From positions 46,585 to 110,584 of the forward strand of contig JAFUGM010000056.1 of the NCBI GenBank assembly GCA_017469355.1: DNA of 64,000 nt. Direction: 5' to 3'. The position numbers and the translations under genes are program-made. The notes under the pieces were generated by a model. It was not told the DNA's origin and did not search any database. It saw only the letters and a program-made list of their open reading frames with translations. Origin of the DNA: Solobacterium sp. Lineage in GTDB: Bacteria; Bacillota_I; Bacilli_A; Erysipelotrichales; Erysipelotrichaceae. Below are positions 1 to 7,638 of the stretch, piece after piece (the first letter of the stretch is position 1; each line of letters begins with the position of its first letter).

Positions 1-1103
1 AACAGCTTCTGCACATATTCTACCGGCCACTTTTCCAGCGCCTCACTCATAACGGTATGGTTGGTATAGGACATGACAGACTTTGTGATCTCATGGGCCT
101 GAACCCACTGATATCCATAATCATCCATGAGTACACGCATCAGCTCCGGAATTGCCAGAACCGGATGGGTGTCATTCAGCTGAATGGATACGACATCACC
201 GAGATTATCGAGGTTCGCATATTCCTTGAGATGTGCCTTGATGATAGAGTCAATTCCGGCACTGACAAAGAAGTACTGCTGCTTCAGACGAAGGTATTTT
301 CCCTCTTCCGTTGTATCGTCCGGGTAGACGTTCAGACAGATTTCATTGACTTCCTGCAGGTATTTCCGGTAGTCCATCCAAGCCGGAGAACGGTCCGACG
401 CCTCTGCCGACCACAGACGCAATGTATTGGTCATCTTTGTGCCGGCACCGATCATCGGCATATCATAGGGAACCGCGAGAATGTGTTCGGCATTGACATG
501 GTTGAAATGAAGATTTCCCTTGTCGTCCCCGCTCACTTCGACATTTCCCCAGAACTTTACATCAACGGAGTGCTTCGGTTTCCGTACTTCCCACGGATTT
601 CCGATCCGCATCCACATATCAGGAACTTCAATCTGATTTCCCTGGTCATCAATCAGCTGACGGAACAGACCGCACTGATAACGGATACAGTTACCATTGA
701 CCGCAAGGTTTTCCGTTGCGGCAGAATCCATGAAACACGCCGCGAGACGTCCAAGTCCGCCATTGCCAAGACCCGCATCCCGTTCCATCGCTGCGATGGT
801 GTCGTAATTGATATCAAGATCCTTTAATCCTTCGACGACGATATCGTAGATTCCCAGATTCTTGAGGTTGCTGGTAAGAGAACGTCCCAGCAGAAACTCC
901 ATGGAAAAGTAGTAAACCTGCTTTGCCTTCTGTTTCTTGATCGCAACCTTGGTGTCCTTCCAGTTTACAGAAGCGTAGTTGCGTACCATTTCACCTAAGG
1001 TGAGGTAACGTTCGGTAGGATGTGTTTCTTCTACCGTCGTCCCATACAGCTCAATCAGACGCTGAGAGAACTCCTTTTTAAACTCCGTTTTATTCTTGAA
1101 CAT
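1..1103 (-). CDS. glgP: Glycogen phosphorylase, N-terminal part (cut by window edge)
   Basis: Releases glucose-1-phosphate from glycogen or maltodextrin ends using phosphate and PLP. About 367 N-terminal residues of roughly 800 lie in the window; the PLP-lysine half is outside. The frame from ATG at 1101-1103 carries the family signature ERDAGLGNGGLGRLAACF near residues 107-124 and QLNDTHP near residue 335. The ATG follows an AAAGGA ribosome binding site. It lies downstream of glgB on the same strand, behind a terminator hairpin, so it may be read partly from its own promoter. With glgB and phosphoglucomutase it forms a glycogen turnover locus. The family call is firm; glycogen versus maltodextrin preference cannot be read here. 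Confidence 0.93.
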   Translation of the reverse strand, partial: MFKNKTEFKKEFSQRLIELYGTTVEETHPTERYLTLGEMVRNYASVNWKDTKVAIKKQKAKQVYYFSMEFLLGRSLTSNLKNLGIYDIVVEGLKDLDINYDTIAAMERDAGLGNGGLGRLAACFMDSAATENLAVNGNCIRYQCGLFRQLIDDQGNQIEVPDMWMRIGNPWEVRKPKHSVDVKFWGNVEVSGDDKGNLHFNHVNAEHILAVPYDMPMIGAGTKMTNTLRLWSAEASDRSPAWMDYRKYLQEVNEICLNVYPDDTTEEGKYLRLKQQYFFVSAGIDSIIKAHLKEYANLDNLGDVVSIQLNDTHPVLAIPELMRVLMDDYGYQWVQAHEITKSVMSYTNHTVMSEALEKWPVEYVQKL

Positions 1104-1151
1104 AGTCCTTTATCCTTTGTAAGTCCGAAAAACATGGACTGTGCCAGTATA

Positions 1152-1192
1152 CCATAAAACCGGGAATCCCTCGATTTCTGTGATTCCCGGTT
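1152..1192 (-). terminator. Rho-independent terminator after glgB
   Basis: A perfect 11-bp inverted repeat (1158-1168 with 1182-1192, AACCGGGAATC) is followed on the minus strand by TTTTAT. It lies between glgB and glgP, so glgP needs read-through or its own start. Confidence 0.75.
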
Positions 1193-1200
1193 CTACATTG

Positions 1201-3045
1201 CTATTTATCTTTCTTTTTCGGGCAGGTAAACCATATGGCGGCGAATGGGGCCAGCCGGATTGTAATTTTCTGTGGAAATCTTGCCGGCTCCTTCACTTTC
1301 TTTGTGCGAAGCGGCTCGAAGTTGCACATATTACAGCCATCATAGATGTCCTTTTCCGTATTAATGATCTCCGTCCAGGTTCCCTTCTGTGGAACCGGGA
1401 CATCATAGATTTCATAAGAAGCAGGCGTCAGATTCATGATACAGAGCAGATACTCCTTTTCATCTTCCCGATAGAAGCTGTATACCGACTGCTTTGTATT
1501 GTCTGCGTCAATCCATTGGAACCCGCCAAAGTCATAGTCCTTCTGATACAGTGCCGGATGGCTGGTATAGGTGCGGTTCAGATCAGTGAAGAAGCGCAGG
1601 AAACTGTCATGTCTGGGATAGGATAACAAAAACCAGTCAAGCTCCTTCTTCTCATCAAACTCCCGGAAGGACGCAATTTCATTTCCCATGAAGTTCAACT
1701 TCTTCCCAGGATGGGCAAACATATAGGCATACATATTTTTTACCTGGGCAAACTTCTGTTCGTAGGTTCCCCACATCCGGTCAATAACCGTCTTCTTTCC
1801 ATGAACGTTTTCATCATGGCTGAGCGGGAGAATAAACCGTTCACTGTAGAAATAGGCCATGGAGAAGGTCAGTTTATGGTGATCATAGACCCGATAAATC
1901 GGATCGGTGGAATAGTACTTCAGCGTATCGTTCATCCATCCAAGATCCCACTTATAGTCAAAGCCCAGCCCGCCATCGAGTGTAGAAGCAGTCACATGAG
2001 CGAAGTCGGAGGAATCTTCTGCAATGAGCATCACACTTGGGAATTCCTTTTTCAGGTAGTAGTTCATCCGTTTCATGAAGTTCAGAGCACCTTCATTGGT
2101 TCCCCGATTGGAGTTTCCACCCCAGTAGATCATGTTGGATACCGCATCCATGCGGATACCGTCAATATGATAGGTAGCACACCAGAATACCGCACTGCTG
2201 ATCAGAAAAGAGCGAACCTCCTCACTCCATAAGTCAAAGTTCAATGTTCCCCATTGGCTTTCCGCATCTTCCGCCTTCCGATATTCGTAAAGCGCCTGCC
2301 CATCAAACCGCCGCAGACCAAAACTGTCTTTGACGAAGTGCACCGGAACCATGTCCATGATGACGCCGATCCCATTCTCATGACATGCATTCACAAAGGA
2401 CGCAAATTCGGTGGGATTGCCATAGCGGCTTGTACAGCTGAAATAACCGGAGGCCTGGTAGCCCCAGGACCCATCAAAGGGATATTCATTCAGCGGCATC
2501 AGTTCGATATGGGTATACCCATGTTCCAGAACATAGGGAATCAGATGTTCTTCCAGCATCTGGTAGGTATAGGGATACTCCCCATTCTGTTTCCATCCGC
2601 CCGCATAGACTTCATAGATGGAAACCGGACGGTCAAAACAGGCAGTCCGCTCCTTCATCCAGGTCTCATCACTCCAGTGAATATCATGGAGATCATAGAC
2701 CTTGGATGCGGTCTCAGGACGGGTCTCGCTGTAAAAGGCATAGGGATCGCTCTTATCCAGGAAATTGCCATCCTTGTCTTCAATCCGATATTTATAGGAA
2801 TCCCATTCCTTTACTTCCGGAAGAAAGATACTCCAGATTCCACTGAATCCGGTTCGGGACATACGTGCCGCATTGCCATCCCAGTTATTAAAACTTCCAA
2901 TCACACTGACATTGCGCGCGTGGGGCGCATATACCGTAAACCGGACACCCTCACTGCCTTCATAAGAAAAATGGGCACCGAACATCTTCCATGCGTCAAT
3001 ACAATGACCTTGATGGAAATCCTCAATGATTCTGGCCTGATCCAT
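1201..3045 (-). CDS. glgB: 1,4-alpha-glucan branching enzyme
   Basis: Cuts alpha-1,4 glucan chains and re-attaches them as alpha-1,6 branches during glycogen synthesis. The 614-residue protein has a CBM48-type N-terminal beta domain (about 20-110) and a GH13 barrel. The catalytic set is visible: nucleophile Asp300 in DGIRMDAV, acid/base Glu343 in LIAEDSS, and Asp411 in LSHDENVHGKK. Length is normal for a bacterial branching enzyme. The ATG at 3043-3045 has an AGAGGA site about 10 nt upstream. A 9-bp hairpin at 3073-3097 lies in its leader. It shares orientation with glgP and pgcA. Confidence 0.95.
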   Translation of the reverse strand: MDQARIIEDFHQGHCIDAWKMFGAHFSYEGSEGVRFTVYAPHARNVSVIGSFNNWDGNAARMSRTGFSGIWSIFLPEVKEWDSYKYRIEDKDGNFLDKSDPYAFYSETRPETASKVYDLHDIHWSDETWMKERTACFDRPVSIYEVYAGGWKQNGEYPYTYQMLEEHLIPYVLEHGYTHIELMPLNEYPFDGSWGYQASGYFSCTSRYGNPTEFASFVNACHENGIGVIMDMVPVHFVKDSFGLRRFDGQALYEYRKAEDAESQWGTLNFDLWSEEVRSFLISSAVFWCATYHIDGIRMDAVSNMIYWGGNSNRGTNEGALNFMKRMNYYLKKEFPSVMLIAEDSSDFAHVTASTLDGGLGFDYKWDLGWMNDTLKYYSTDPIYRVYDHHKLTFSMAYFYSERFILPLSHDENVHGKKTVIDRMWGTYEQKFAQVKNMYAYMFAHPGKKLNFMGNEIASFREFDEKKELDWFLLSYPRHDSFLRFFTDLNRTYTSHPALYQKDYDFGGFQWIDADNTKQSVYSFYREDEKEYLLCIMNLTPASYEIYDVPVPQKGTWTEIINTEKDIYDGCNMCNFEPLRTKKVKEPARFPQKITIRLAPFAAIWFTCPKKKDK

Positions 3046-3072
3046 ACTGCATCCTCTATTCTAAATTGATGT

Positions 3073-3097
3073 GATACCGGCGGATGATGCCGGTATC
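3073..3097 (-). other. Hairpin in the glgB 5' leader
   Basis: GATACCGGC and GCCGGTATC form a perfect 9-bp stem around a 7-nt loop, 28-52 nt upstream of the glgB start. No T-run follows on either strand, so it is not an evident terminator. An mRNA stability element or operator is possible. Confidence 0.4.
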
Positions 3098-3173
3098 AAT
3101 ACGTGACTTTATTGTCCATGGTTCTTAGTGAAATTGCAATTACGATTCCACGTAAGACACATAGCTGAAATAA

Positions 3174-3208
3174 CAAAAATGGAAGGACGGGTGCGTTCAC
3201 ACCCGTCC
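3174..3208 (-). terminator. Terminator after phosphoglucomutase
   Basis: The 9-bp stem GGACGGGTG/CACCCGTCC (3185-3193, 3200-3208) lies just after the pgcA stop and is followed on the minus strand by TTCCATTTTTG. Confidence 0.75.
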
Positions 3209-3221
3209 ATCATTCCATTAC

Positions 3222-4904
3222 TCAGGAGAGAATCGGCTTGCAGGCATCTGCGAGCTCGTCTTTTTCCTTCTGCGCCTCCGCAAGATCCTTGCCAAGGGTT
3301 GTGAAGTATGTCTTGATCTTCGGTTCGGTTCCGGAAGGCCGTACCACAACGGAAGCACCATCTTCCAGTGTGTAGATCAGTACATTTGACTTCGGGAGAC
3401 CGGTTTCTTCCGGCTTATCATAGTCCGTTACCTTAACAACCTTACGTCCAGCAAACTCCGTCGGCGCATTGTTCCGCAGGCCATCCATGATTCCAGCCAT
3501 CTTATCCATTCCCGAAAGTCCCGGGAATTCAAAGCTGTCAACCTTGTTCAGGTAGCGGCCATACTGCGCATAGATCTCTTCCAGACGCTGTTTGATGGAA
3601 GAACCAATGGAGCGGTAGTACGCTGCCATTTCGCATATCAACATGGAGCCGATGATCGCATCCTTATCTCTGACATACGGTCCAGCCAGATATCCATAGC
3701 TCTCTTCAAATCCGAAGATGAAGCGATCCACTTCCCCGTCTGCTTCCAGATGGGCAATCTGGTCACCAATCCACTTGAATCCAGTCAGAACATGGCGAAG
3801 CTCTACGCCATAGTGTTCCGCAACCTTATCCGCAAGCGGTGTCGAAACAATGGACATCACGGCGACCGGTTTTTCCGGCATGGTTCCCCGTTCGATCCGT
3901 CCCTGGCAGATGTAGTCCAGAAGCAGAACGCCCATTTCATTTCCGCTGACCAGCTCATACGTGCCATCCGGACACTTCATAGCGATACCGACACGGTCCG
4001 CATCCGGGTCTGTTGCCAACATCAGATCTGCACCGGTCTGCTCTGCTAACTGAAGTCCCTTTTCTAAAGCCTCGAAGATCTCCGGGTTGGGATACGGGCA
4101 GGTTGTGAAGTAGCCATTCGGGTATTCCTGCTCAGGAACGATCGTAATATCGGTAATACCCATGTCCTTGAGCACATGCGTTACCGGAACAAGACCCGTT
4201 CCATTCAGCGGGGAGTAAACCAGCTTCAGTCCGGCTGTTTTGCATAAGCCCGGGCGTACCTGACGCGCTTCGATTGCTTCATAAAGCGCATCCTTACAGT
4301 CATCACCAACAAACTTGATCAGTCCGTTTTCCACACCTTCCGCAAAGCTGATATACTTTGCGCCATTCAGTACATCGGTCTTCTGAATGCTGTCATAAAC
4401 GACTGCCGCCGCATCATCTGTCATCTGGCAGCCATCCGGTCCATACGCCTTAAAGCCATTGTATTTGGCAGGATTATGGGACGCGGTAATCATGATTCCG
4501 GCATTGCAGTTGTAATATCTTGTCGCAAAGCTCAGTGCCGGCACCGGCATCAGTTCATCATAAATACGAACATGAATTCCGTTTGCCGCAAGAACGCCAG
4601 CCGCATCACGTGCGAAGTTCCATCCCTTAAGACGGGAGTCATAGGAGATCGCAACCGTCTGTGTTCCACCCTGTGTCTTAACCCAGTCCGCAACACCCTG
4701 TGTTGCCTGGCGCACAACCCAGATATTCATCCGGTTTGTTCCAGCACCCAGTGTCCCGCGCAGTCCGGCTGTACCAAACTTCAGCGCAACCGCAAAACGT
4801 TCCTTAATCGCATCTTCATCATCCTTGATGGAGAGCAGCTCCGTCTGCAGATCGACATCGAGAAGATCCGCATCCAGCCAGCGTTTATATTCATCCAGAT
4901 ACAT
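3222..4904 (-). CDS. pgcA: Alpha-phosphoglucomutase (alpha-D-phosphohexomutase family)
   Basis: Interconverts glucose-1-phosphate and glucose-6-phosphate, linking glycogen and glycolysis. The 560-residue protein has the phosphoserine loop TASHNP (Ser142), the Mg-binding loop DPDADR (299-304) and the phosphate-binding motif RPSGTEPKIK near the C-terminus. Length fits the PgcA group of Bacillota better than the shorter GlmM or ManB proteins, but some phosphomannomutase activity cannot be excluded. The ATG at 4902-4904 has an AAAGGAA site. Its position next to glgP/glgB supports the glucose-phosphate assignment. A terminator upstream separates it from ptsH, so it needs its own start or read-through. 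Confidence 0.92.
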   Translation of the reverse strand: MYLDEYKRWLDADLLDVDLQTELLSIKDDEDAIKERFAVALKFGTAGLRGTLGAGTNRMNIWVVRQATQGVADWVKTQGGTQTVAISYDSRLKGWNFARDAAGVLAANGIHVRIYDELMPVPALSFATRYYNCNAGIMITASHNPAKYNGFKAYGPDGCQMTDDAAAVVYDSIQKTDVLNGAKYISFAEGVENGLIKFVGDDCKDALYEAIEARQVRPGLCKTAGLKLVYSPLNGTGLVPVTHVLKDMGITDITIVPEQEYPNGYFTTCPYPNPEIFEALEKGLQLAEQTGADLMLATDPDADRVGIAMKCPDGTYELVSGNEMGVLLLDYICQGRIERGTMPEKPVAVMSIVSTPLADKVAEHYGVELRHVLTGFKWIGDQIAHLEADGEVDRFIFGFEESYGYLAGPYVRDKDAIIGSMLICEMAAYYRSIGSSIKQRLEEIYAQYGRYLNKVDSFEFPGLSGMDKMAGIMDGLRNNAPTEFAGRKVVKVTDYDKPEETGLPKSNVLIYTLEDGASVVVRPSGTEPKIKTYFTTLGKDLAEAQKEKDELADACKPILS

Positions 4905-4933
4905 TATTAAGTTCCTTTCTGTGTTTATTCGTC

Positions 4934-4965
4934 AAAAAAACGGAAGATGCGCTCCGGCATCTTCC
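4934..4965 (-). terminator. Terminator after ptsH
   Basis: A 9-bp stem (GGAAGATGC at 4942-4950 with GCATCTTCC at 4957-4965) and a 6-nt loop are followed on the minus strand by a run of seven T. Confidence 0.88.
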
Positions 4966-4981
4966 TGATTGTCGATTCAGA

Positions 4982-5248
4982 TTAAGCGATTACTTTCTGA
5001 GCACGAAGTACTTCTTCAATTGTCTTAACCGCAACATCCTCATCATCGCCGTCGCAGGTGATGGTGATTTCGGACTGTGTCGGGATACCCAGGGACATAA
5101 CGCCCATGATGGACTTCATGTTTACTGTACGACCCTTGTACGCAACCTTAACTTCGCTCTTGAACTTGCTTGCAGCATTAACTGCTACAGTAGCAGGGCG
5201 TGCGTGCAGTCCTACGGGATCTACAACTGTTACGGAAATCTGTTTCAT
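4982..5248 (-). CDS. ptsH: Phosphocarrier protein HPr
   Basis: Carries phosphate from enzyme I to PTS IIA domains and, when phosphorylated on Ser46, acts as CcpA co-repressor in Bacillota. The 88-residue protein has His15 in GLHARPA and Ser46 in MKSIMGVMSL, so both regulatory sites are present. The start is set by a strong TAAGGAGGTAA site. It is a single-gene unit: terminator downstream, its own promoter upstream, and no ptsI next to it, unlike the ptsHI operon of many relatives. A cre site overlaps the -35 box, suggesting feedback by the HPr-Ser46-P/CcpA complex on ptsH itself. Confidence 0.97.
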   Translation of the reverse strand: MKQISVTVVDPVGLHARPATVAVNAASKFKSEVKVAYKGRTVNMKSIMGVMSLGIPTQSEITITCDGDDEDVAVKTIEEVLRAQKVIA

Positions 5249-5279
5249 TTCAATATTACCTCCTTAGGAATTTACCTAG

Positions 5280-5308
5280 ATTTTACTTCAATCGATGTGT
5301 TCTTGCAA
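5280..5308 (-). promoter_or_regulatory. ptsH promoter
   Basis: On the minus strand TTGCAA (-35, 5303-5308) and TAAAAT (-10, 5280-5285) are separated by exactly 17 bp, about 30 nt upstream of the ptsH start codon. Confidence 0.7.
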
Positions 5309-5318
5309 GCGGTTACAT
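5303..5318. promoter_or_regulatory. CcpA-type cre site overlapping the ptsH -35 box
   Basis: TTGCAAGCGGTTACAT fits the cre consensus WTGNAANCGNWNNCWW at every position, and its reverse complement does too. Overlap with the -35 hexamer predicts carbon catabolite repression of ptsH. CcpA itself is not in the window. Confidence 0.65.
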
Positions 5319-5334
5319 ACCATTTGCCCAAACC

Positions 5335-5811
5335 CTATTTATGATATGGTTCATGGTTCAAAATACGGAAACTGCGATAGATCTGCTCGATGACCAGCAC
5401 CCGACAAAGTCCATGAGGAAATGTATTATCTGAGAGTTTCCATCGGATATCGGCCCGCCGGATCAGGTCTTCACTGACCCCCAGGGATCCTCCGATCACA
5501 AAGTCAATCACCGGTTTCCCACTTATTCGGCATTGATCAATGCGCTTTGATAACGCAACACTGTCCATCGGCTTTCCCGCAAGGTCGAGAAGAATCATGT
5601 AATCATTGTCTTTGACATGGGATAATAACCGCTGTCCCTCGATCCGTTTTACCTGTTCATTCTCCGCAGCAGAATTAGACTCGGGTGCCTTTTCATCCAC
5701 CACCTCAATCAGTTCGATTCGATCATAAGGACGAATTCGCTTTTCAAACTCCGCAATGCCGTCCTTTAACCATTTATCACGAAGCTTTCCGCACGCAATG
5801 ATCCGAATCAT
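5335..5811 (-). CDS. rlmH: 23S rRNA pseudouridine-1915 N3-methyltransferase
   Basis: SPOUT-class methyltransferase acting on helix 69 of 23S rRNA in the 70S ribosome. The 158 residues match the normal length of about 159. The C-terminal SAM-binding knot is recognisable (FVIGGSLGVSEDL, then LSDNTFPHGLCRVLVIEQIYR). The start ATG overlaps the stop of the upstream HtrA-like gene by 4 nt, so it is the last gene of the DUF2232-gdpP operon. A walJ-htrA-rlmH order is the usual Bacillota arrangement. Confidence 0.96.
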   Translation of the reverse strand: MIRIIACGKLRDKWLKDGIAEFEKRIRPYDRIELIEVVDEKAPESNSAAENEQVKRIEGQRLLSHVKDNDYMILLDLAGKPMDSVALSKRIDQCRISGKPVIDFVIGGSLGVSEDLIRRADIRWKLSDNTFPHGLCRVLVIEQIYRSFRILNHEPYHK

Positions 5812-6887
5812 TTCAACTCCACACTCAGCGCATTGGAAGCACCGCCATGGATCACCGAAAGATTGATCACATCTCCGCTTTCATGACTGTAGAGTACCTT
5901 GCGCAGAGAATCCTCTGCACTGAGCAGAACTTCATCTGCCGAGACAAGAATATCATTTGCCTGTAAGCCGGCTTCCTGAGCGGGAGAGCCCTCTATGACT
6001 TCCATAATCACTAATCCGCTGTTCTGATCAAGCGGAAGGTTCATTGCGCTTTTCTGATACAGTTCAAGATCTTTGAGATCCCTGGTAATCACACCAAGGT
6101 ATCCACGGTTGACTTCTCCGTTTCTTCGTAACTGTTCCGCCGCGATCAGCACTTCTGAAATCCCCGCAGCTCGATTCAGCTGGCGTTCGCCATCCTCCGT
6201 TTCCGCATACAGCAGTCCAATCATCTGCCCGCTGAGGTTAAGCAGGGGTCCGCCTTCCATTTCCGAACTGATTCTGAGATCCGTATGAATCTCTTCCCGG
6301 ATCCACTCCTGTTCTTCCCCACTCACATACTTCTGCCCAGACATGGACACCACTCCAAACGAGGTTTCTCCGATCCCCGTATGAAGATTTCTTCCGCCAA
6401 GCGCAATCGCATATTCACCCTGCGCAAGGGAAAGCGATGATCCCATATCGATCGCCTCTACATCAAATTCCGGATGCGTCAGAAACAGGGCAATTCCAAG
6501 TAGTTCATCGGTTCCCCGCAGTTCTGCTTCATAGGAAAGCCCATTGTCAAAACGAACAACGTAGAGTTCCCCTTCTCCCTGTGTCGCGGAAGAGGAGCTG
6601 AGAATCCATACATCTGTTCCCATGACGGAGTAGATCACGCCGCTGAAAATCCGCTCTTCCTGCTCATTGACCGTGGAAATCGTAACGGTTTTATGACGCT
6701 CTTCCGCTACGGTTTCGGTAATATCGGTGATATATCCTTCAATCGTATGTGTCGTAACGGTGACATCTTCTGGTCCTTCATTCCGCAGTTCTGCGGTTTC
6801 CGCAGGACGCTGGTCATAAAGACGCAGTGTGAGCCATACGTTCCACAGTAAAAATCCTGCTGCAACTGCCGCCATCCACTTTTTCAT
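5808..6887 (-). CDS. HtrA-like membrane protein with PDZ domain, catalytic triad lost (pseudoprotease)
   Basis: About 359 residues: a cytoplasmic tip, one membrane segment (about 4-22), a trypsin-like HtrA fold (about 60-235) and a PDZ domain (about 253-350). The fold aligns well with HtrA through SGVI, YEAELRGTDE and EGGPLLNLSGQMIGL. All three catalytic positions differ: His is Ser100 (WILSSSSAT), Asp is Gly131 (DELLGIAL), and Ser is Glu211 (EMEGGPL, where HtrA has GNSGGPL). I infer a non-proteolytic scaffold or sensor in the cell envelope. The ATG at 6885-6887 has a strong AAAGGAGGTGA site; a GTG four codons earlier overlaps that site and is unlikely. It overlaps the end of walJ by 74 nt. 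Confidence 0.85.
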   Translation of the reverse strand: MKKWMAAVAAGFLLWNVWLTLRLYDQRPAETAELRNEGPEDVTVTTHTIEGYITDITETVAEERHKTVTISTVNEQEERIFSGVIYSVMGTDVWILSSSSATQGEGELYVVRFDNGLSYEAELRGTDELLGIALFLTHPEFDVEAIDMGSSLSLAQGEYAIALGGRNLHTGIGETSFGVVSMSGQKYVSGEEQEWIREEIHTDLRISSEMEGGPLLNLSGQMIGLLYAETEDGERQLNRAAGISEVLIAAEQLRRNGEVNRGYLGVITRDLKDLELYQKSAMNLPLDQNSGLVIMEVIEGSPAQEAGLQANDILVSADEVLLSAEDSLRKVLYSHESGDVINLSVIHGGASNALSVELK

Positions 6888-7635
6888 TCGGCCAGTCACC
6901 TCCTTTAATCAGTTCGTTCTGCGCTGCCGAACAGAGAATCAGTCCATTTCTGCGGTCCGGGTGATGTTCCAGCATATTACCGGAGACTTCCAGCGCACGC
7001 TCCCGTGTATTTGCCTGCTCACTGATGTGGGCAAGGATAATCATTTTCGTATTCGATGTCACGATCTTTTTGAGAATCGCCGCACAGTCTTCATTGCATA
7101 GATGACCATTATCCCCGGCAATCCGCATCTTCAGAAACATCGGACGCGATGTCTTCATCAACATCTCCACATCATGATTACTTTCTAGGACGATATAATC
7201 CGCTCCCTTCATCAGGGGAAGATACGCATCACGGATATATCCGGTATCCGTCACATAGACCAGGGTCTCCTGAAAGCTTTTGATGATATATCCCGTGGTA
7301 TGTTCCGCATCATGGCTCAAGGCGATGGGAGTAATCGTCAGATGTTCTACGGAGAAAGACTCCCCAGGCACCACCGGGATGGTAGAAATCCCCTTGATCG
7401 ATACCGGGCTATAGATCGTCCGATCCGCAACGAGCGCGATTCGGGCGATATGATCCGTATGATCATGCGTGATCAATACCGCATCGATGTCTTCCATAGT
7501 GGTATTTGTCGCCGCAAGGGAATCAAGAATACACCGCTTCGTTCCGCCGCAGTCAATCAGGATGGAGGTATGTTCATCCTTGAGCAGGAAGCAGTTGCCT
7601 TTCGATCCGCTTTCAAATATCGCAAAATGCATCAT
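6814..7635 (-). CDS. walJ: WalJ/YycJ-type metallo-beta-lactamase-fold hydrolase
   Basis: MBL-fold protein of the YycJ family, a putative 5'-3' exonuclease linked in Bacillota to coordinating cell division with replication. The 273 residues carry SGSKGNC near the N-terminus and the metal motif THDHTDH at 56-62, with further His and Asp ligands (LSHDAEHTTG, TDTGY, LESNHD). The last 25 residues are read through the ribosome binding site and start of the next gene, an unusually long overlap. It sits in an operon with dnaB, gdpP and rlmH. The walRK-yycHI genes that usually precede walJ are absent; an M23 peptidase is there instead. Confidence 0.93.
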   Translation of the reverse strand: MMHFAIFESGSKGNCFLLKDEHTSILIDCGGTKRCILDSLAATNTTMEDIDAVLITHDHTDHIARIALVADRTIYSPVSIKGISTIPVVPGESFSVEHLTITPIALSHDAEHTTGYIIKSFQETLVYVTDTGYIRDAYLPLMKGADYIVLESNHDVEMLMKTSRPMFLKMRIAGDNGHLCNEDCAAILKKIVTSNTKMIILAHISEQANTRERALEVSGNMLEHHPDRRNGLILCSAAQNELIKGGDWPNEKVDGGSCSRIFTVERMAHTASL

Positions 7636-7638
7636 ACG

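Noticed and set aside
57..827. A long + strand open frame opposite the glgP fragment.
   Set aside because: It mirrors the minus strand glgP reading frame, which carries the conserved phosphorylase motifs. No ribosome binding site or family match on the + strand.
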